A stretch of 38,804 nt of DNA from Acidobacteriota bacterium (GTDB lineage: Bacteria; Acidobacteriota; Vicinamibacteria; Vicinamibacterales; UBA2999), in assembly GCA_016213695.1 (NCBI GenBank), contig JACQZV010000118.1:1-38804 (forward strand), in the 5' to 3' direction. Every line of letters begins with the position of its first letter. The first letter of the stretch is position 1. Positions 7,215 to 15,865 of the stretch are shown one piece after another. The translations under genes and the position numbers were made by a program. Under the pieces are notes generated by a model. That model saw only the letters and a program-made list of their open reading frames with translations. It had not been told where the DNA came from and made no database searches.

Positions 7215-8774
7215 ATGGACACGACTGCCATCATGCCGACCCCGGCCAGGCCGGCGACGCCGATCGCCGCGGGAGAAGAAGACCGCATCCCGCGGGTCTT
7301 TCTCGGGCTGGCCGATCTGGCCATTCTCACGCTGACCTTCGTCCTCGCGCAGCTCGCGGCCCCATCTGTTCAGCGCCTCTTTCTGCGAGGCGGCCTCCTC
7401 GAGGGGGTGCTCCCGGCAGTCTTTCCGCTTCCGCCGGGACCGCGGCCCGAGCTATTCCCGCCCCTGACCGAAGTCAGCTGGCTGCTCATTGTCACCATGC
7501 CGGTGACGCTTGTGGCCATGGAGCTGCTCGGCGGCTACGATCGGCTGCTGACGCTGCCGCTGCCGCGCCTCGTGGCAGGCCCGCTGCTGTCCCAGGTCAC
7601 CGCCATCAGCTTCTGCGCCCTGATCGTCTTCGCGCTGAAGCTGTCGGGATCGGGTCGTGTGCTGATCTTCACCTACGGCCTGCTCACGGCTGCGGCGCTG
7701 CTCGCCTACCGCGGGGCCATCTGGGGCTACCAGCGCCGCCAGCAGGCGCACGGCGTGTATGCGAGGAACGTAATGCTCATCGGACAACCGGGCGTCGTGA
7801 CCTGGCTCGCACGACACGTCCGGGCGCAGGTCAACGAAACGCAGTTCAGACTGATCGGATGGCTCGAAGCTCCCCTCGGCAGCGCGGCGCCGGCGGCGAG
7901 CGCCGAGATCCGACTCGCGCGGCTCGGCGCCGCCGCCGACCTCGGCGAGATCCTCGTGAACACCCTGATTCACGAAGTGATTGCCGTGCAGCCCGCGCAG
8001 GACGGCAGCTGGATGCGCTCGGTCATGGAACACTGCGACTACTTCCGCATCCGGCTGCGTATTGTCCCCGAGATCCTGCTCCACGGCAACCTGCACGACC
8101 TGGAGATTGCCTTCCGCGGCGATCCGCTCAGGCTGCCGGAAGTCGTGCTCACACCACCGCATCTTGACGCCGACAGCCTGTTCGTCAAACGGCTCATCGA
8201 CATCGTCGCGTCCACTGCGATGCTCGTGCTGCTGTCGCCGCTCTTCCTCATCATTGCGATCGCCATCAAGCTTACGACGCCGCACCTGCCCGTGTTCTAT
8301 CCATGGCACGTCATCGGCTACGGCGGCCGGCCGTTCACGGGGTACAAGTTCACGACCATGGTGGCCGATGCCGACGAACGGCGGGCGCGGCTGGTCGACC
8401 GCAACGAGATGCAGGGCCCGGTCTTCAAGATCAAGGACGATCCGCGGGTCACGCCGCTCGGCCGGTTCCTCCGCAAGTTCAGCCTCAACGAGCTCCCGCA
8501 GCTCTGGAGCGTCCTGAAGGGAGACATGAGCCTGGTGGGCCCGCGGCCTGCCGGCCCGCACGAACTGGTCCGGTACGAGCTGTGGCACAAGCGCAAGCTG
8601 TGCGTGAAGCCGGGCGTCACTTGTCTGTGGCAGGTGAGCGGACGGAACCGCATCTCCAACTTCGACGACTGGGTGCGGCTCGACCTTGAATACATGGAGC
8701 GCTGGACCCTGTGGCTCGATCTGAAGATTCTGGGCCGCACGGTGTGGGCGGTCGTCTCGGGGTCGGGATCGTAG
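7215..8774 (+). CDS. Polyprenyl-P hexose-1-P transferase (initiating PGT)
   Basis: 519 aa, WbaP/WcaJ-like. It transfers a sugar-1-phosphate from a nucleotide sugar to undecaprenyl phosphate and so starts the repeat unit. The N-terminal half has several hydrophobic segments (about residues 30-170) and a CoA-binding-like middle domain. The catalytic Bac_transf domain begins at Lys325 (KRLIDIVASTAMLVL, the reentrant helix), then KFTTMVADADE, FKIKDDPRVTPLGRFLRKFSLNELPQ, GDMSLVGPRP and CLWQVSGRN, all family signatures. The donor sugar (glucose, galactose or other) cannot be read from the motifs. ATG 7215 lies 21 bases after the OPX stop. The next gene follows after 4 bases. Confidence 0.93.
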   Translation: MDTTAIMPTPARPATPIAAGEEDRIPRVFLGLADLAILTLTFVLAQLAAPSVQRLFLRGGLLEGVLPAVFPLPPGPRPELFPPLTEVSWLLIVTMPVTLVAMELLGGYDRLLTLPLPRLVAGPLLSQVTAISFCALIVFALKLSGSGRVLIFTYGLLTAAALLAYRGAIWGYQRRQQAHGVYARNVMLIGQPGVVTWLARHVRAQVNETQFRLIGWLEAPLGSAAPAASAEIRLARLGAAADLGEILVNTLIHEVIAVQPAQDGSWMRSVMEHCDYFRIRLRIVPEILLHGNLHDLEIAFRGDPLRLPEVVLTPPHLDADSLFVKRLIDIVASTAMLVLLSPLFLIIAIAIKLTTPHLPVFYPWHVIGYGGRPFTGYKFTTMVADADERRARLVDRNEMQGPVFKIKDDPRVTPLGRFLRKFSLNELPQLWSVLKGDMSLVGPRPAGPHELVRYELWHKRKLCVKPGVTCLWQVSGRNRISNFDDWVRLDLEYMERWTLWLDLKILGRTVWAVVSGSGS

Positions 8775-8778
8775 CCAG

Positions 8779-9735
8779 GTGCGCGCCCTCGTCACCGGCG
8801 GCGCCGGTTTCATCGGCAGCCATCTCGTTGACCGCCTGCTGCACGAGGGCCACGACGTCGTCGCCTACGACAGCTTCGCCACCGGGCAGGACCGCTTCCT
8901 CGAGCGCGCCGTTCCCCACCCGCGCTTCACGCTAGTCCGCGGCGACCTCCTCGACCGGGCCGCGCTCGGCTCCGCAGCGGCCGGCGCCGACATCGTCTTC
9001 CACCTCGCCGCCAGCGCCGACGTCCGGTTCGGTACCGCCTGCCCCGACCGCGACGTCTCGCAGAACACCGTCGGCACCTTCAACGTGCTTGAAGCGATGC
9101 GCGCAGCCGGCGTCACACGCATCGTCTTCTCTTCCACCGGGTCGGTCTACGGCGAGCCCGCCGTCTTTCCGACGCCGGAGGACGCGCCGTTCCCGCTCCA
9201 GACCTCACTCTACGGGGCCGCCAAGCTGGCAGGCGAAGCCCTCATCCAGGCGTACTGCGAGGGGTTCGGATTTCAGGGCTACATCTTCCGCTTCGTGTCG
9301 ATTCTCGGCGAGCGGTATTCGCACGGACACGTCTTCGACTTCTACAAACAACTGCGCGTCCATCCGCAGGAGCTGCGCGTGCTCGGCGACGGGCACCAGC
9401 GGAAGTCGTACCTCTACGTGCACGACTGCATCGACGCGAGTCTCTGCGCGCTCGAGCGCGCCCACGGCCGCGTGAACATCTTCAACCTGGGCACACACGA
9501 CTTCTGCGAAGTGAATCGCTCGATCGCGTGGATCGTAGAGGAGCTCGGAGTCACGCCGGCCGTCTCATACAGCGGCGGGGTCCGCGGCTGGATCGGCGAC
9601 AGTCCATTCATCCTTCTCGATTGCCGCCGAATCCGCACGCTCGGCTGGGCCCCGCGGGTCTCCATCCGCGACGGGATCGTGCGCACGCTCCGGTATCTGC
9701 AGCAGAACCCGTGGCTCCTCGACGCCCGTCCATGA
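8779..9735 (+). CDS. NAD-dependent epimerase/dehydratase (extended SDR)
   Basis: 318 aa from GTG 8779. The Rossmann motif TGGAGFIGS starts at residue 5. The active site is intact: STGSVYGE provides the Ser/Thr, and YGAAK gives Tyr145 and Lys149. It is close in design to UDP-glucose 4-epimerase-like and dTDP/GDP-sugar epimerases of polysaccharide loci. The substrate cannot be told from sequence. As the first sugar enzyme after the PGT it may supply the initiating sugar. The stop shares ATGA with the next gene. Confidence 0.85.
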   Translation: MRALVTGGAGFIGSHLVDRLLHEGHDVVAYDSFATGQDRFLERAVPHPRFTLVRGDLLDRAALGSAAAGADIVFHLAASADVRFGTACPDRDVSQNTVGTFNVLEAMRAAGVTRIVFSSTGSVYGEPAVFPTPEDAPFPLQTSLYGAAKLAGEALIQAYCEGFGFQGYIFRFVSILGERYSHGHVFDFYKQLRVHPQELRVLGDGHQRKSYLYVHDCIDASLCALERAHGRVNIFNLGTHDFCEVNRSIAWIVEELGVTPAVSYSGGVRGWIGDSPFILLDCRRIRTLGWAPRVSIRDGIVRTLRYLQQNPWLLDARP

Positions 9736-10601
9736 CACCGCTCGAAGGCCGCACGGCGCTCGTGACCGGCGCCACTGGGGCGCTCGGGGCCGCGATCGCC
9801 CACGCCGGCGCGCACGCGGGCGCGCGGCTGCTCGTCTCAGGGCGGCAGCCGGACGCCCTGGCAGCGCTCGCGCGCACGCTCTCAACGCAGCATCGCGCCG
9901 ACGTCGTGGCGGCGCCCTGCGACCTGTCGAGCGGGGACGAGGTGCGGAAGCTGGCCGACGCCGCGCACGCGCGCTTCGGCGGCCTCGACATCCTCGTCAA
10001 CGCGGCCGCGGTGCTCGGACCGATTGGGCCGTCGTGGGACAACGATCCCACCGAGTGGGATCGCACGGTGCACATCACCCTGTGCGCCGCCGTGCAACTG
10101 TGTCAGCGGTGTCTTCCGCTGATGCCGCTGGCCGGCGGACGCGGCAAGATCATCAACATTTCCGGGGGCGGCGCCACTTCGCCGCGGCCAGGCTTCTCGG
10201 CGTATGCGGCCGCGAAAACGGCGCTCGTCCGATTTTCCGAAACGCTGGCAGCGGAACTGGGCGAGCGGCCGATCGACGTCAATTGCGTGGCGCCCGGCTT
10301 CGTCAAGAGCGCCATGACGCGAGCCGTCATCGAGGCCGGTCCCGCACGCGCAGGCCGAGACGAGTACGAGAAGGCGGTCGCCACCGCCGACGCCGCCACC
10401 GACGACGCCCCGCGCGCAGCCGCCCTGTGCGTCTTCCTGGCCTCCGCGGCGGGCGATGGGATCACCGGCCGCCTGATCAGCGCCCACTGGGATCCGTGGG
10501 CGCTGCTCGGCGAGCACCGCGCCGACCTCCAGGGAACCGACGTCTACACGCTCCGCCGTATCCTGCCCCGCGATCGGGGCTTCGAAGGGGACCCGTCATG
10601 A
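9732..10601 (+). CDS. Classical short-chain dehydrogenase/reductase
   Basis: 289 aa from ATG 9732, which overlaps the preceding stop by 4 bases. It has the classical SDR layout: TGATGALG cofactor site near residue 13, NAAAVLG (Asn-Ala-Ala), Ser in ISGGGA, and YAAAK with Tyr158 and Lys162, then a PG motif (VAPGFVKS). It oxidises or reduces a carbonyl with NAD(P). The next gene is a Gfo/Idh/MocA oxidoreductase, so the two may act in turn on one sugar or polyol; this is inferred from order only. An upstream extension of the frame exists but overlaps the epimerase gene. Confidence 0.85.
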   Translation: MTPLEGRTALVTGATGALGAAIAHAGAHAGARLLVSGRQPDALAALARTLSTQHRADVVAAPCDLSSGDEVRKLADAAHARFGGLDILVNAAAVLGPIGPSWDNDPTEWDRTVHITLCAAVQLCQRCLPLMPLAGGRGKIINISGGGATSPRPGFSAYAAAKTALVRFSETLAAELGERPIDVNCVAPGFVKSAMTRAVIEAGPARAGRDEYEKAVATADAATDDAPRAAALCVFLASAAGDGITGRLISAHWDPWALLGEHRADLQGTDVYTLRRILPRDRGFEGDPS

Positions 10602-11620
10602 TGCCGGGCGTGGGCATCGTCGGCTGCGGCGTGGTTGGCCGCAAGCGGGCCGACGCGCTCGGGCCTGCGCGGCTCGTCGCCTGCGCGGACACGCTGCGCG
10701 AGCGCGCGGACGCCCTGGCGGCCGGTCGCAGCGGCGTGGCGGTGGACCGCGACTGGGAGAGCCTCGTCGTCCGCCCCGACGTCGACATCGTGATCGTGGC
10801 GACCACCAACGACGCGCTCGCGTCGATCACCCGTGCAGCTGTCGAGGCGGGCACGCACGTGCTCGTGGAGAAGCCGGCCGCGCGCAGCGCGGCCGAGCTG
10901 GAGCCGGTCGCGTCGGCTGCCGCCCGCACCCGTTCGCTCGTCCGGGTCGGGTTCAACCACCGCTACCATCCGGCGCTGCTCAAGGCGGGAGAACTCGTCG
11001 CTGCAGGCGCGATCGGCCCGCTGATGTTCGTACGCGGCCGCTACGGCCACGGCGGGCGGCCCGGCTACGAACGGGAATGGCGCGCCGATCCGGTGCGCTC
11101 GGGAGGCGGCGAGCTGCTCGATCAGGGCGTCCACCTCATCGACCTCGCGCGCCGGTTCCTCGGCGACTTCAGCGACGTGCAGGGCTTCGCCGCGACGTTC
11201 TACTGGCCCATGCCGGTCGAAGACAACGCATTCCTGCTGCTGCGCACCGACCGGCAGCAGGCCGCCATGCTCCACGTGAGCTGGACCGAATGGAAGAACC
11301 TCTTCTCGTTCGAGCTGTTCGGGCGCACCGGCAAGATCCAGATCGACGGCCTCGGCGGCAGCTACGGGACCGAGCGCGCTACGCTCTACGAGATGGGGCC
11401 GGAGATGGGACCGCCGGCGACGACGGGCTGGGAATTTCCCGGGCCGGATCGGTCGTGGGCGGCTGAATTCGCGGAGTTCCTCGACGACATCCGGCTCGGA
11501 CGCCCGCCTGCGGCGGGCCTGCCCGACGCGCTGGCGGCGCTGCGGGTCGTCGAGGCGGTGTACCGAAGCCCGGCCCTCCGTGCCAGCGCGGTCGGAGCGG
11601 CCGCATCGCCCGCCCAATGA
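10598..11620 (+). CDS. Gfo/Idh/MocA family sugar oxidoreductase
   Basis: 340 aa; ATG 10598 overlaps the SDR stop (a second ATG follows at 10601). Features: GIVGCGVVG nucleotide-binding motif at residues 6-14, EKPAA at 91-95 with the conserved Lys92, and a C-terminal alpha/beta domain with GGGELLDQGVHLIDLARRF, which holds the conserved Asp and His of the active site. These enzymes oxidise or reduce nucleotide sugars, inositols or sugar acids with NAD(P). WlbA-type members act on UDP-sugar acids, but no feature here fixes the substrate. It overlaps the heptose kinase gene by 4 bases, linking it to the heptose cassette. Confidence 0.88.
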   Translation: MMPGVGIVGCGVVGRKRADALGPARLVACADTLRERADALAAGRSGVAVDRDWESLVVRPDVDIVIVATTNDALASITRAAVEAGTHVLVEKPAARSAAELEPVASAAARTRSLVRVGFNHRYHPALLKAGELVAAGAIGPLMFVRGRYGHGGRPGYEREWRADPVRSGGGELLDQGVHLIDLARRFLGDFSDVQGFAATFYWPMPVEDNAFLLLRTDRQQAAMLHVSWTEWKNLFSFELFGRTGKIQIDGLGGSYGTERATLYEMGPEMGPPATTGWEFPGPDRSWAAEFAEFLDDIRLGRPPAAGLPDALAALRVVEAVYRSPALRASAVGAAASPAQ

Positions 11621-12597
11621 TCATCACGCGCAGCCCGCTCCGGATCACGCTCGGCGGCGGCGGCACCGACCTGCCCTCGTACTACCGTCAGTTCGGCGGC
11701 TTCGTGATGACCGCGGCCATCGATAAGTACGTCTTCGTGACCGTCACACGGCCGTTTGCCAAGGGGATCTACCTGAAGTATTCGCAGCTCGAAAAGGTGG
11801 ATACCGTCGCCCAAATACGCCACCCGATCATCCGTGAAGCGCTGAAGCTGTTCGATGCGGACGCCCCGCAGATCGAGATCACGACGCTGGCCGACATTCC
11901 GTCTGGCACGGGGCTCGGATCCTCGGGCAGCTTTACCACGGCACTCCTGAAGGCGCTCCATGCCTATCGACGCATTCCGCTCCAGCCGACCGAGCTGGCG
12001 GAGCTGGCCTGCGACCTCGAAATCAACAAGCTCCACGAGCCGGTGGGCCGGCAGGACCAGTACGCTGCCGCGTTCGGGGGGGTCACCTGGTTCAAGTTCC
12101 ACCCGGACGAATCGGTGGAGAGCCAGCCGCTCACGCTGTCGTACGACCGGCTGCATCAGCTCGAGGACAATCTCCTGCTCTTCTTCACGGGCTTCGAGCG
12201 AAGCGCCGGCGCCATCCTGCGCGACCAGGACTCGCGTACGTCGGGGTCCGACCCGGACATGCTGGCGAACCTGCACTACGTCAAGGAGCTCGGCCTGCGG
12301 AGCCGGCGCGCGATCGAGACCGGGCGGTTCGATGAGTTCGGCGAACTGCTGCACGAGCACTGGGAGCACAAGAAGCGTCGATCGGCCGGCATGAGCAACC
12401 CGAAAACCGACGAGTGGTACGCACTGGCGAGGCGCAGCGGCGCGCTGGGCGGCAAGCTCGTCGGCGCCGGCGGCGGCGGATTCATGCTCTTCTACACGGA
12501 GCGGCACCGGCAGGTGCGGGAGGCGATGCAGCGGGCCGGACTGCAGGAACTGCGCTTCCAGTTCGACTTCGAGGGCACTAAAGTCCTCTTCTCATGA
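11617..12597 (+). CDS. hddA: D-glycero-D-manno-heptose 7-phosphate kinase
   Basis: 326 aa GHMP kinase. It begins RSPLRITLGGGGTDLPSYY, the signature of HddA/FKP-type sugar kinases, has the phosphate loop IPSGTGLGSSGS at residues 94-105, and ends with LGGKLVGAGGGGF, the third GHMP motif. HddA phosphorylates D-glycero-D-manno-heptose 7-phosphate at C1 (alpha), giving the 1,7-bisphosphate. The next two genes encode the guanylyltransferase and phosphatase of the same route, which supports the assignment over a fucose or galactose kinase. The first enzyme, sedoheptulose-7-P isomerase (GmhA), is absent from the window. ATG 11617 overlaps the previous stop by 4 bases. Confidence 0.88.
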   Translation: MIITRSPLRITLGGGGTDLPSYYRQFGGFVMTAAIDKYVFVTVTRPFAKGIYLKYSQLEKVDTVAQIRHPIIREALKLFDADAPQIEITTLADIPSGTGLGSSGSFTTALLKALHAYRRIPLQPTELAELACDLEINKLHEPVGRQDQYAAAFGGVTWFKFHPDESVESQPLTLSYDRLHQLEDNLLLFFTGFERSAGAILRDQDSRTSGSDPDMLANLHYVKELGLRSRRAIETGRFDEFGELLHEHWEHKKRRSAGMSNPKTDEWYALARRSGALGGKLVGAGGGGFMLFYTERHRQVREAMQRAGLQELRFQFDFEGTKVLFS

Positions 12598-13289
12598 CGC
12601 TGCCGGTGGCGATTCTGGCCGGCGGCGCGGCCACCCGCCTGGGCGACCTCGCCCGCCACACGCCGAAGTCGCTCGTCGACATCGCCGGTCAGCCCTTCAT
12701 CGCCCACCAACTCGCGCTGCTCCGCCGCCACGGTCTCGCCGATATCGTGCTGTGCGTCGGCCATCTCGGCGCGGCCATCGAAGCGGCGGTGGGTGACGGC
12801 GCGCCCCACGGAGTGCGCGTCCGCTACTCGTACGACGGCGCCGTGCCGCTCGGTACCGGCGGCGCGCTGCGGCGCGCGCTCCCGCTGCTGGGCGACGCGT
12901 TCTTCGTGCTCTACGGCGACTCCTACCTCGAGTGCGATTACCTCGCCGTCGCACGCGCGTTTGCCACGAGCGGGCGGCCGGCCCTGCTGACCGTGTTCCG
13001 CAACGACGATCGGTGGGACCGCAGCAACATCCGTTCAGTGGACGGCCGCATCGTGCAGTACAGCAAGACGAACCCGACCCCCGACATGCGCCATATCGAC
13101 TACGGCCTTGCCGCGCTGCGCGCGCAGGTGCTCCTCCCGTATCCCGAGGACCAGCCGCTGGACCTGGCGCGCGTCTACGAAGATCTCGTCGCACGGGACG
13201 AACTGGCCGCCTGTGAGGTGGCCACGCGCTTCTACGAGATCGGCACGCCCGCCGGCCTGGCCGAGACGCGCGCGCACCTGACGCGATGA
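12594..13289 (+). CDS. hddC: Heptose-1-phosphate guanylyltransferase
   Basis: 231 aa nucleotidyltransferase. The N-terminal pattern LAGGAATRLGDL...TPKSLVDIAG (from residue 8) is the sugar-phosphate nucleotidyltransferase signature, and LYGDSYLE supplies the metal-binding Asp. By its place between the heptose kinase and the bisphosphatase it should make GDP-D-glycero-alpha-D-manno-heptose from heptose 1-phosphate and GTP. The family alone would allow other sugar 1-phosphates. It overlaps both neighbours by 4 bases. Confidence 0.82.
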   Translation: MTLPVAILAGGAATRLGDLARHTPKSLVDIAGQPFIAHQLALLRRHGLADIVLCVGHLGAAIEAAVGDGAPHGVRVRYSYDGAVPLGTGGALRRALPLLGDAFFVLYGDSYLECDYLAVARAFATSGRPALLTVFRNDDRWDRSNIRSVDGRIVQYSKTNPTPDMRHIDYGLAALRAQVLLPYPEDQPLDLARVYEDLVARDELAACEVATRFYEIGTPAGLAETRAHLTR

Positions 13290-13816
13290 CCCGGGCCGTC
13301 TTCCTCGACCGCGACGGAGTCATCACGCGCTCCCTCATCCGGGACGGCAGGCCCTACGCGCCGCGCTCGCTGGACGAGTTCGAGATTCTGCCCGGCGTGG
13401 CCGGCGCGCTCACCCGCCTGCGCGACGCCGGATTCCTCCTGATCGTGGTGACCAATCAACCGGACGTGCGCAAGGGACTGGTCGCGCGAGCCGACGTCGA
13501 GGCGATGCACCGGCGCCTGCGCGAGGCGCTCCCGCTCGACGACCTGTTCGTGTGTTATCACGACGACCGGGATGGCTGCGCGTGCCGGAAGCCCTCGCCC
13601 GGGATGCTCTACGCGGCCGCCGTGGCGCACGAGGTGACGCTCGGCGCGAGCTGCCTGGTGGGCGACCGGTGGCGCGACATCGAGGCAGGCCGCCGCGCCG
13701 GCTGCACGACGATTCTCGTGGACGGCGGGCACCACGAAGCCGTCGCGTCCGAGCCGCACGCGCGGCAGCCCGATCTCGACGGCGCCGCGTCCTGGATTCT
13801 CGCCGCCGGCCGGTGA
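13286..13816 (+). CDS. gmhB: Heptose-1,7-bisphosphate 7-phosphatase
   Basis: 176 aa HAD phosphatase of the GmhB/HisB-N group. FLDRDGV gives the nucleophile Asp8 and acid/base Asp10, VVTNQPDV the motif II Thr, and CRKPSPGM plus VGDRWRDI motifs III and IV. A zinc site is visible: Cys90-x-His92 and Cys98-x-Cys100. The loop between the two halves is only five residues, shorter than in E. coli GmhB. It removes the C7 phosphate between the kinase and guanylyl steps, probably on the alpha anomer given the GDP route. It overlaps both neighbours by 4 bases. Confidence 0.88.
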   Translation: MTRAVFLDRDGVITRSLIRDGRPYAPRSLDEFEILPGVAGALTRLRDAGFLLIVVTNQPDVRKGLVARADVEAMHRRLREALPLDDLFVCYHDDRDGCACRKPSPGMLYAAAVAHEVTLGASCLVGDRWRDIEAGRRAGCTTILVDGGHHEAVASEPHARQPDLDGAASWILAAGR

Positions 13817-14724
13817 CCTTCTCGATTGTCGTCCCCGCGTACAACGAATCGGGCGACATCCGCGCCACCTGCGAGGCGCTGTTGCGCCTGACACCCCAGC
13901 CGGAGGTTATCGTCATCGACGACGGATCGACTGATGACACGGCGGCGATCGTCCGGCAGTACCTGACGCGGCCCTCTGTGACGCTCATCCAGCAGCCTTC
14001 CAACCGCGGCCAGGGCGTGGCACGCAATGTCGGCGTGCGCGCCGCCACCGGCGACGTCGTCGTGTTCGTCGACGCCGACGTGCGATTGCCGCCTGATTTT
14101 CTCGAGCGCCTCGCGCCGCATTACGAGCGCGGCGCCGACTATGTCGAAGTCACCTCGGACGTGTCGAACACCGAATCGGTCTGCGCCCGGTACATCTACG
14201 CGCAGCAGCGCCAGATGCACGGCGACGCCGCGTCGGTCGGCTGGAGCCAGGCGTTCTCGTGCCGGCGCGCGCTCGCGCTCGACGCGGGCCTCTTTCCGGA
14301 AGCCTTTCCCACGGTCGGCGAAGACGGCGAGTTCGTGCGGCGCCTGGAGCGACGGTCGCCGCGCCGCACCGTGGACAAGAGCATTGTCGTCAGCCACACG
14401 GTCCCAGGCACGCCGGGCGGCTTCTGGCGTCTCTGGCACGGACGCGGCATCGCGCTGCCGTTCTTCCGGCGCCAGACGCAGCACGTCGGCTGGACGCGCC
14501 TCGTCGCGGGGCGGCTCGCGGCCACCCTCTGGTCGCTGCTGCGCATTGTGACGGTCGTGCCGGTCGTGCGCGACGCGGCGCTTCTGGCCGCGCGGAGCGG
14601 GCGCCGCTGGCGGGATTTCCCGCCGTTTGCGGCCCTCCGCCTGGTGCAACTGGTCGCCTATCGCAGCGGGGAATGGCGGGGCCTGCGCCGCCTGTGGGCA
14701 TCGCGGTCTGCCGGTGCGCGTTAA
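13813..14724 (+). CDS. Glycosyltransferase family 2
   Basis: 303 aa from GTG 13813, which overlaps the previous stop. GT-A fold signs: FSIVVPAYNESGDI at the N-terminus, VIVIDDGSTDDT, then DADVRLPP for metal/nucleotide binding and GEDGEFVRRL as the acceptor-side acidic motif. The C-terminal 100 residues are Arg/Trp-rich with hydrophobic stretches (LLRIVTVVPVV), suggesting association with the membrane. It adds one sugar to the lipid-linked unit. Being next to the GDP-heptose genes it is a candidate heptosyltransferase, but that rests on position only. Confidence 0.87.
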   Translation: MTFSIVVPAYNESGDIRATCEALLRLTPQPEVIVIDDGSTDDTAAIVRQYLTRPSVTLIQQPSNRGQGVARNVGVRAATGDVVVFVDADVRLPPDFLERLAPHYERGADYVEVTSDVSNTESVCARYIYAQQRQMHGDAASVGWSQAFSCRRALALDAGLFPEAFPTVGEDGEFVRRLERRSPRRTVDKSIVVSHTVPGTPGGFWRLWHGRGIALPFFRRQTQHVGWTRLVAGRLAATLWSLLRIVTVVPVVRDAALLAARSGRRWRDFPPFAALRLVQLVAYRSGEWRGLRRLWASRSAGAR

Positions 14725-15865
14725 CGTCGCCAGCTTTTCCGGGACCCACCCGCTCGACCTCGCCCGCGAGCTCGACAAGGCCGGCCTGCTCGGCACCTAC
14801 TACAGCGCGCTGCCGAGATTCCGCATCGCCGGGCTGCCGCGGGAGCGGACCGTCACACACCCGTCGCTGCTGCTGCCGCACTACGTCCTCCGGCGCCTCG
14901 GACTGAGCGGCCTCGAATTCAGGATCTCGTGGACGACAACCGAGGCGTTCGACCGGTGGCTCGCGCGGACCATCGGGCCGTCCGACGTCTTCCACGTGCT
15001 GTCGAGCTACGGCCTCCGGGCGATGCGGCGCGCCAGGTCGGAGTACGGCGCGCTGACCGTCTGCGATCGCGGCTCGTCGCACATCCGGTTCGTGGACGAG
15101 CTGCTGCGCGCGGAGTACGCGCGCTACGGCATCCGGTTCGTCGGCATCGAGCCCCAGGCCATCGTGAAGGAAGAGACCGAGTACCGGGAAAGCGACGTGG
15201 TCGTCGTCCCGTCGACGTTCGCGAAGCGGTCGTTTGTCGCGGCGGGCCTCGACCCGGGCAAGGTGGTGGCGATTCCGTACGGCGTCCGGCTCGAGGACTA
15301 CTTCCCCACCGGCAAGCGCGACGGCGTGTTCCGCGTGCTGTGCGTGGCGGTGCTCTCGGTGAGAAAGGGCATCGGCTATCTGCTGGAGGCGTGGTCGGGA
15401 CTGACGCTGCCGGACAGCGAGCTGGTGCTCAGAGGCGCGATGCTTCCCGAGTCCGGGCCGATGCTCGCGGGACACGAGGGACGGTTCAGGCTGCACCCAT
15501 CCCTCCCGCGGAAGCAGATGCGCGACCTGTTTTCGCAGGCGTCCGTGCTCGTCCTGCCCTCGCTCGAAGACGGGTTCGGCCTCGTCATCACCCAGGCCAT
15601 GGCGTGCGGCGTGCCGGTGATTGCCACGACCAATACCGGGGGGCCCGATCTCATCACCGACGGCACAGACGGCTTCATCGTGCCCAGCCGGGACGCGGAC
15701 GCCATCCGGGATCGCCTCGACTACCTGTATCGCCATCCCGACGTGCGCGATGCCATGGGACGGGCCGCGATCGAAAAGGTGCGATCGCTCCGCGGCTGGG
15801 GCGAATACGCCCGGCAGGTGGCGCAGATGTATCAGGAGCGGCTCGCCCGGCGCCATGCGCATTGA
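14714..15865 (+). CDS. Glycosyltransferase family 4, variant active site
   Basis: 383 aa from GTG 14714, overlapping the previous gene by 11 bases. It opens RVNVASFSGTHPLDLARELDKAGLLG, with C-terminal GT-B motifs SVRKGIGYLLEAW and GFGLVITQAMACGVPV. The usual Glu-x7-Glu of GT4 enzymes reads Asp286-x7-Gln294 here, with Glu285 just before; I recall this EDGFGL..TQAMACG form as a recurring variant, so the enzyme is probably active. It is a retaining cytoplasmic glycosyltransferase with unknown donor and acceptor. The next gene overlaps it by 11 bases. Confidence 0.85.
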   Translation: MRVNVASFSGTHPLDLARELDKAGLLGTYYSALPRFRIAGLPRERTVTHPSLLLPHYVLRRLGLSGLEFRISWTTTEAFDRWLARTIGPSDVFHVLSSYGLRAMRRARSEYGALTVCDRGSSHIRFVDELLRAEYARYGIRFVGIEPQAIVKEETEYRESDVVVVPSTFAKRSFVAAGLDPGKVVAIPYGVRLEDYFPTGKRDGVFRVLCVAVLSVRKGIGYLLEAWSGLTLPDSELVLRGAMLPESGPMLAGHEGRFRLHPSLPRKQMRDLFSQASVLVLPSLEDGFGLVITQAMACGVPVIATTNTGGPDLITDGTDGFIVPSRDADAIRDRLDYLYRHPDVRDAMGRAAIEKVRSLRGWGEYARQVAQMYQERLARRHAH

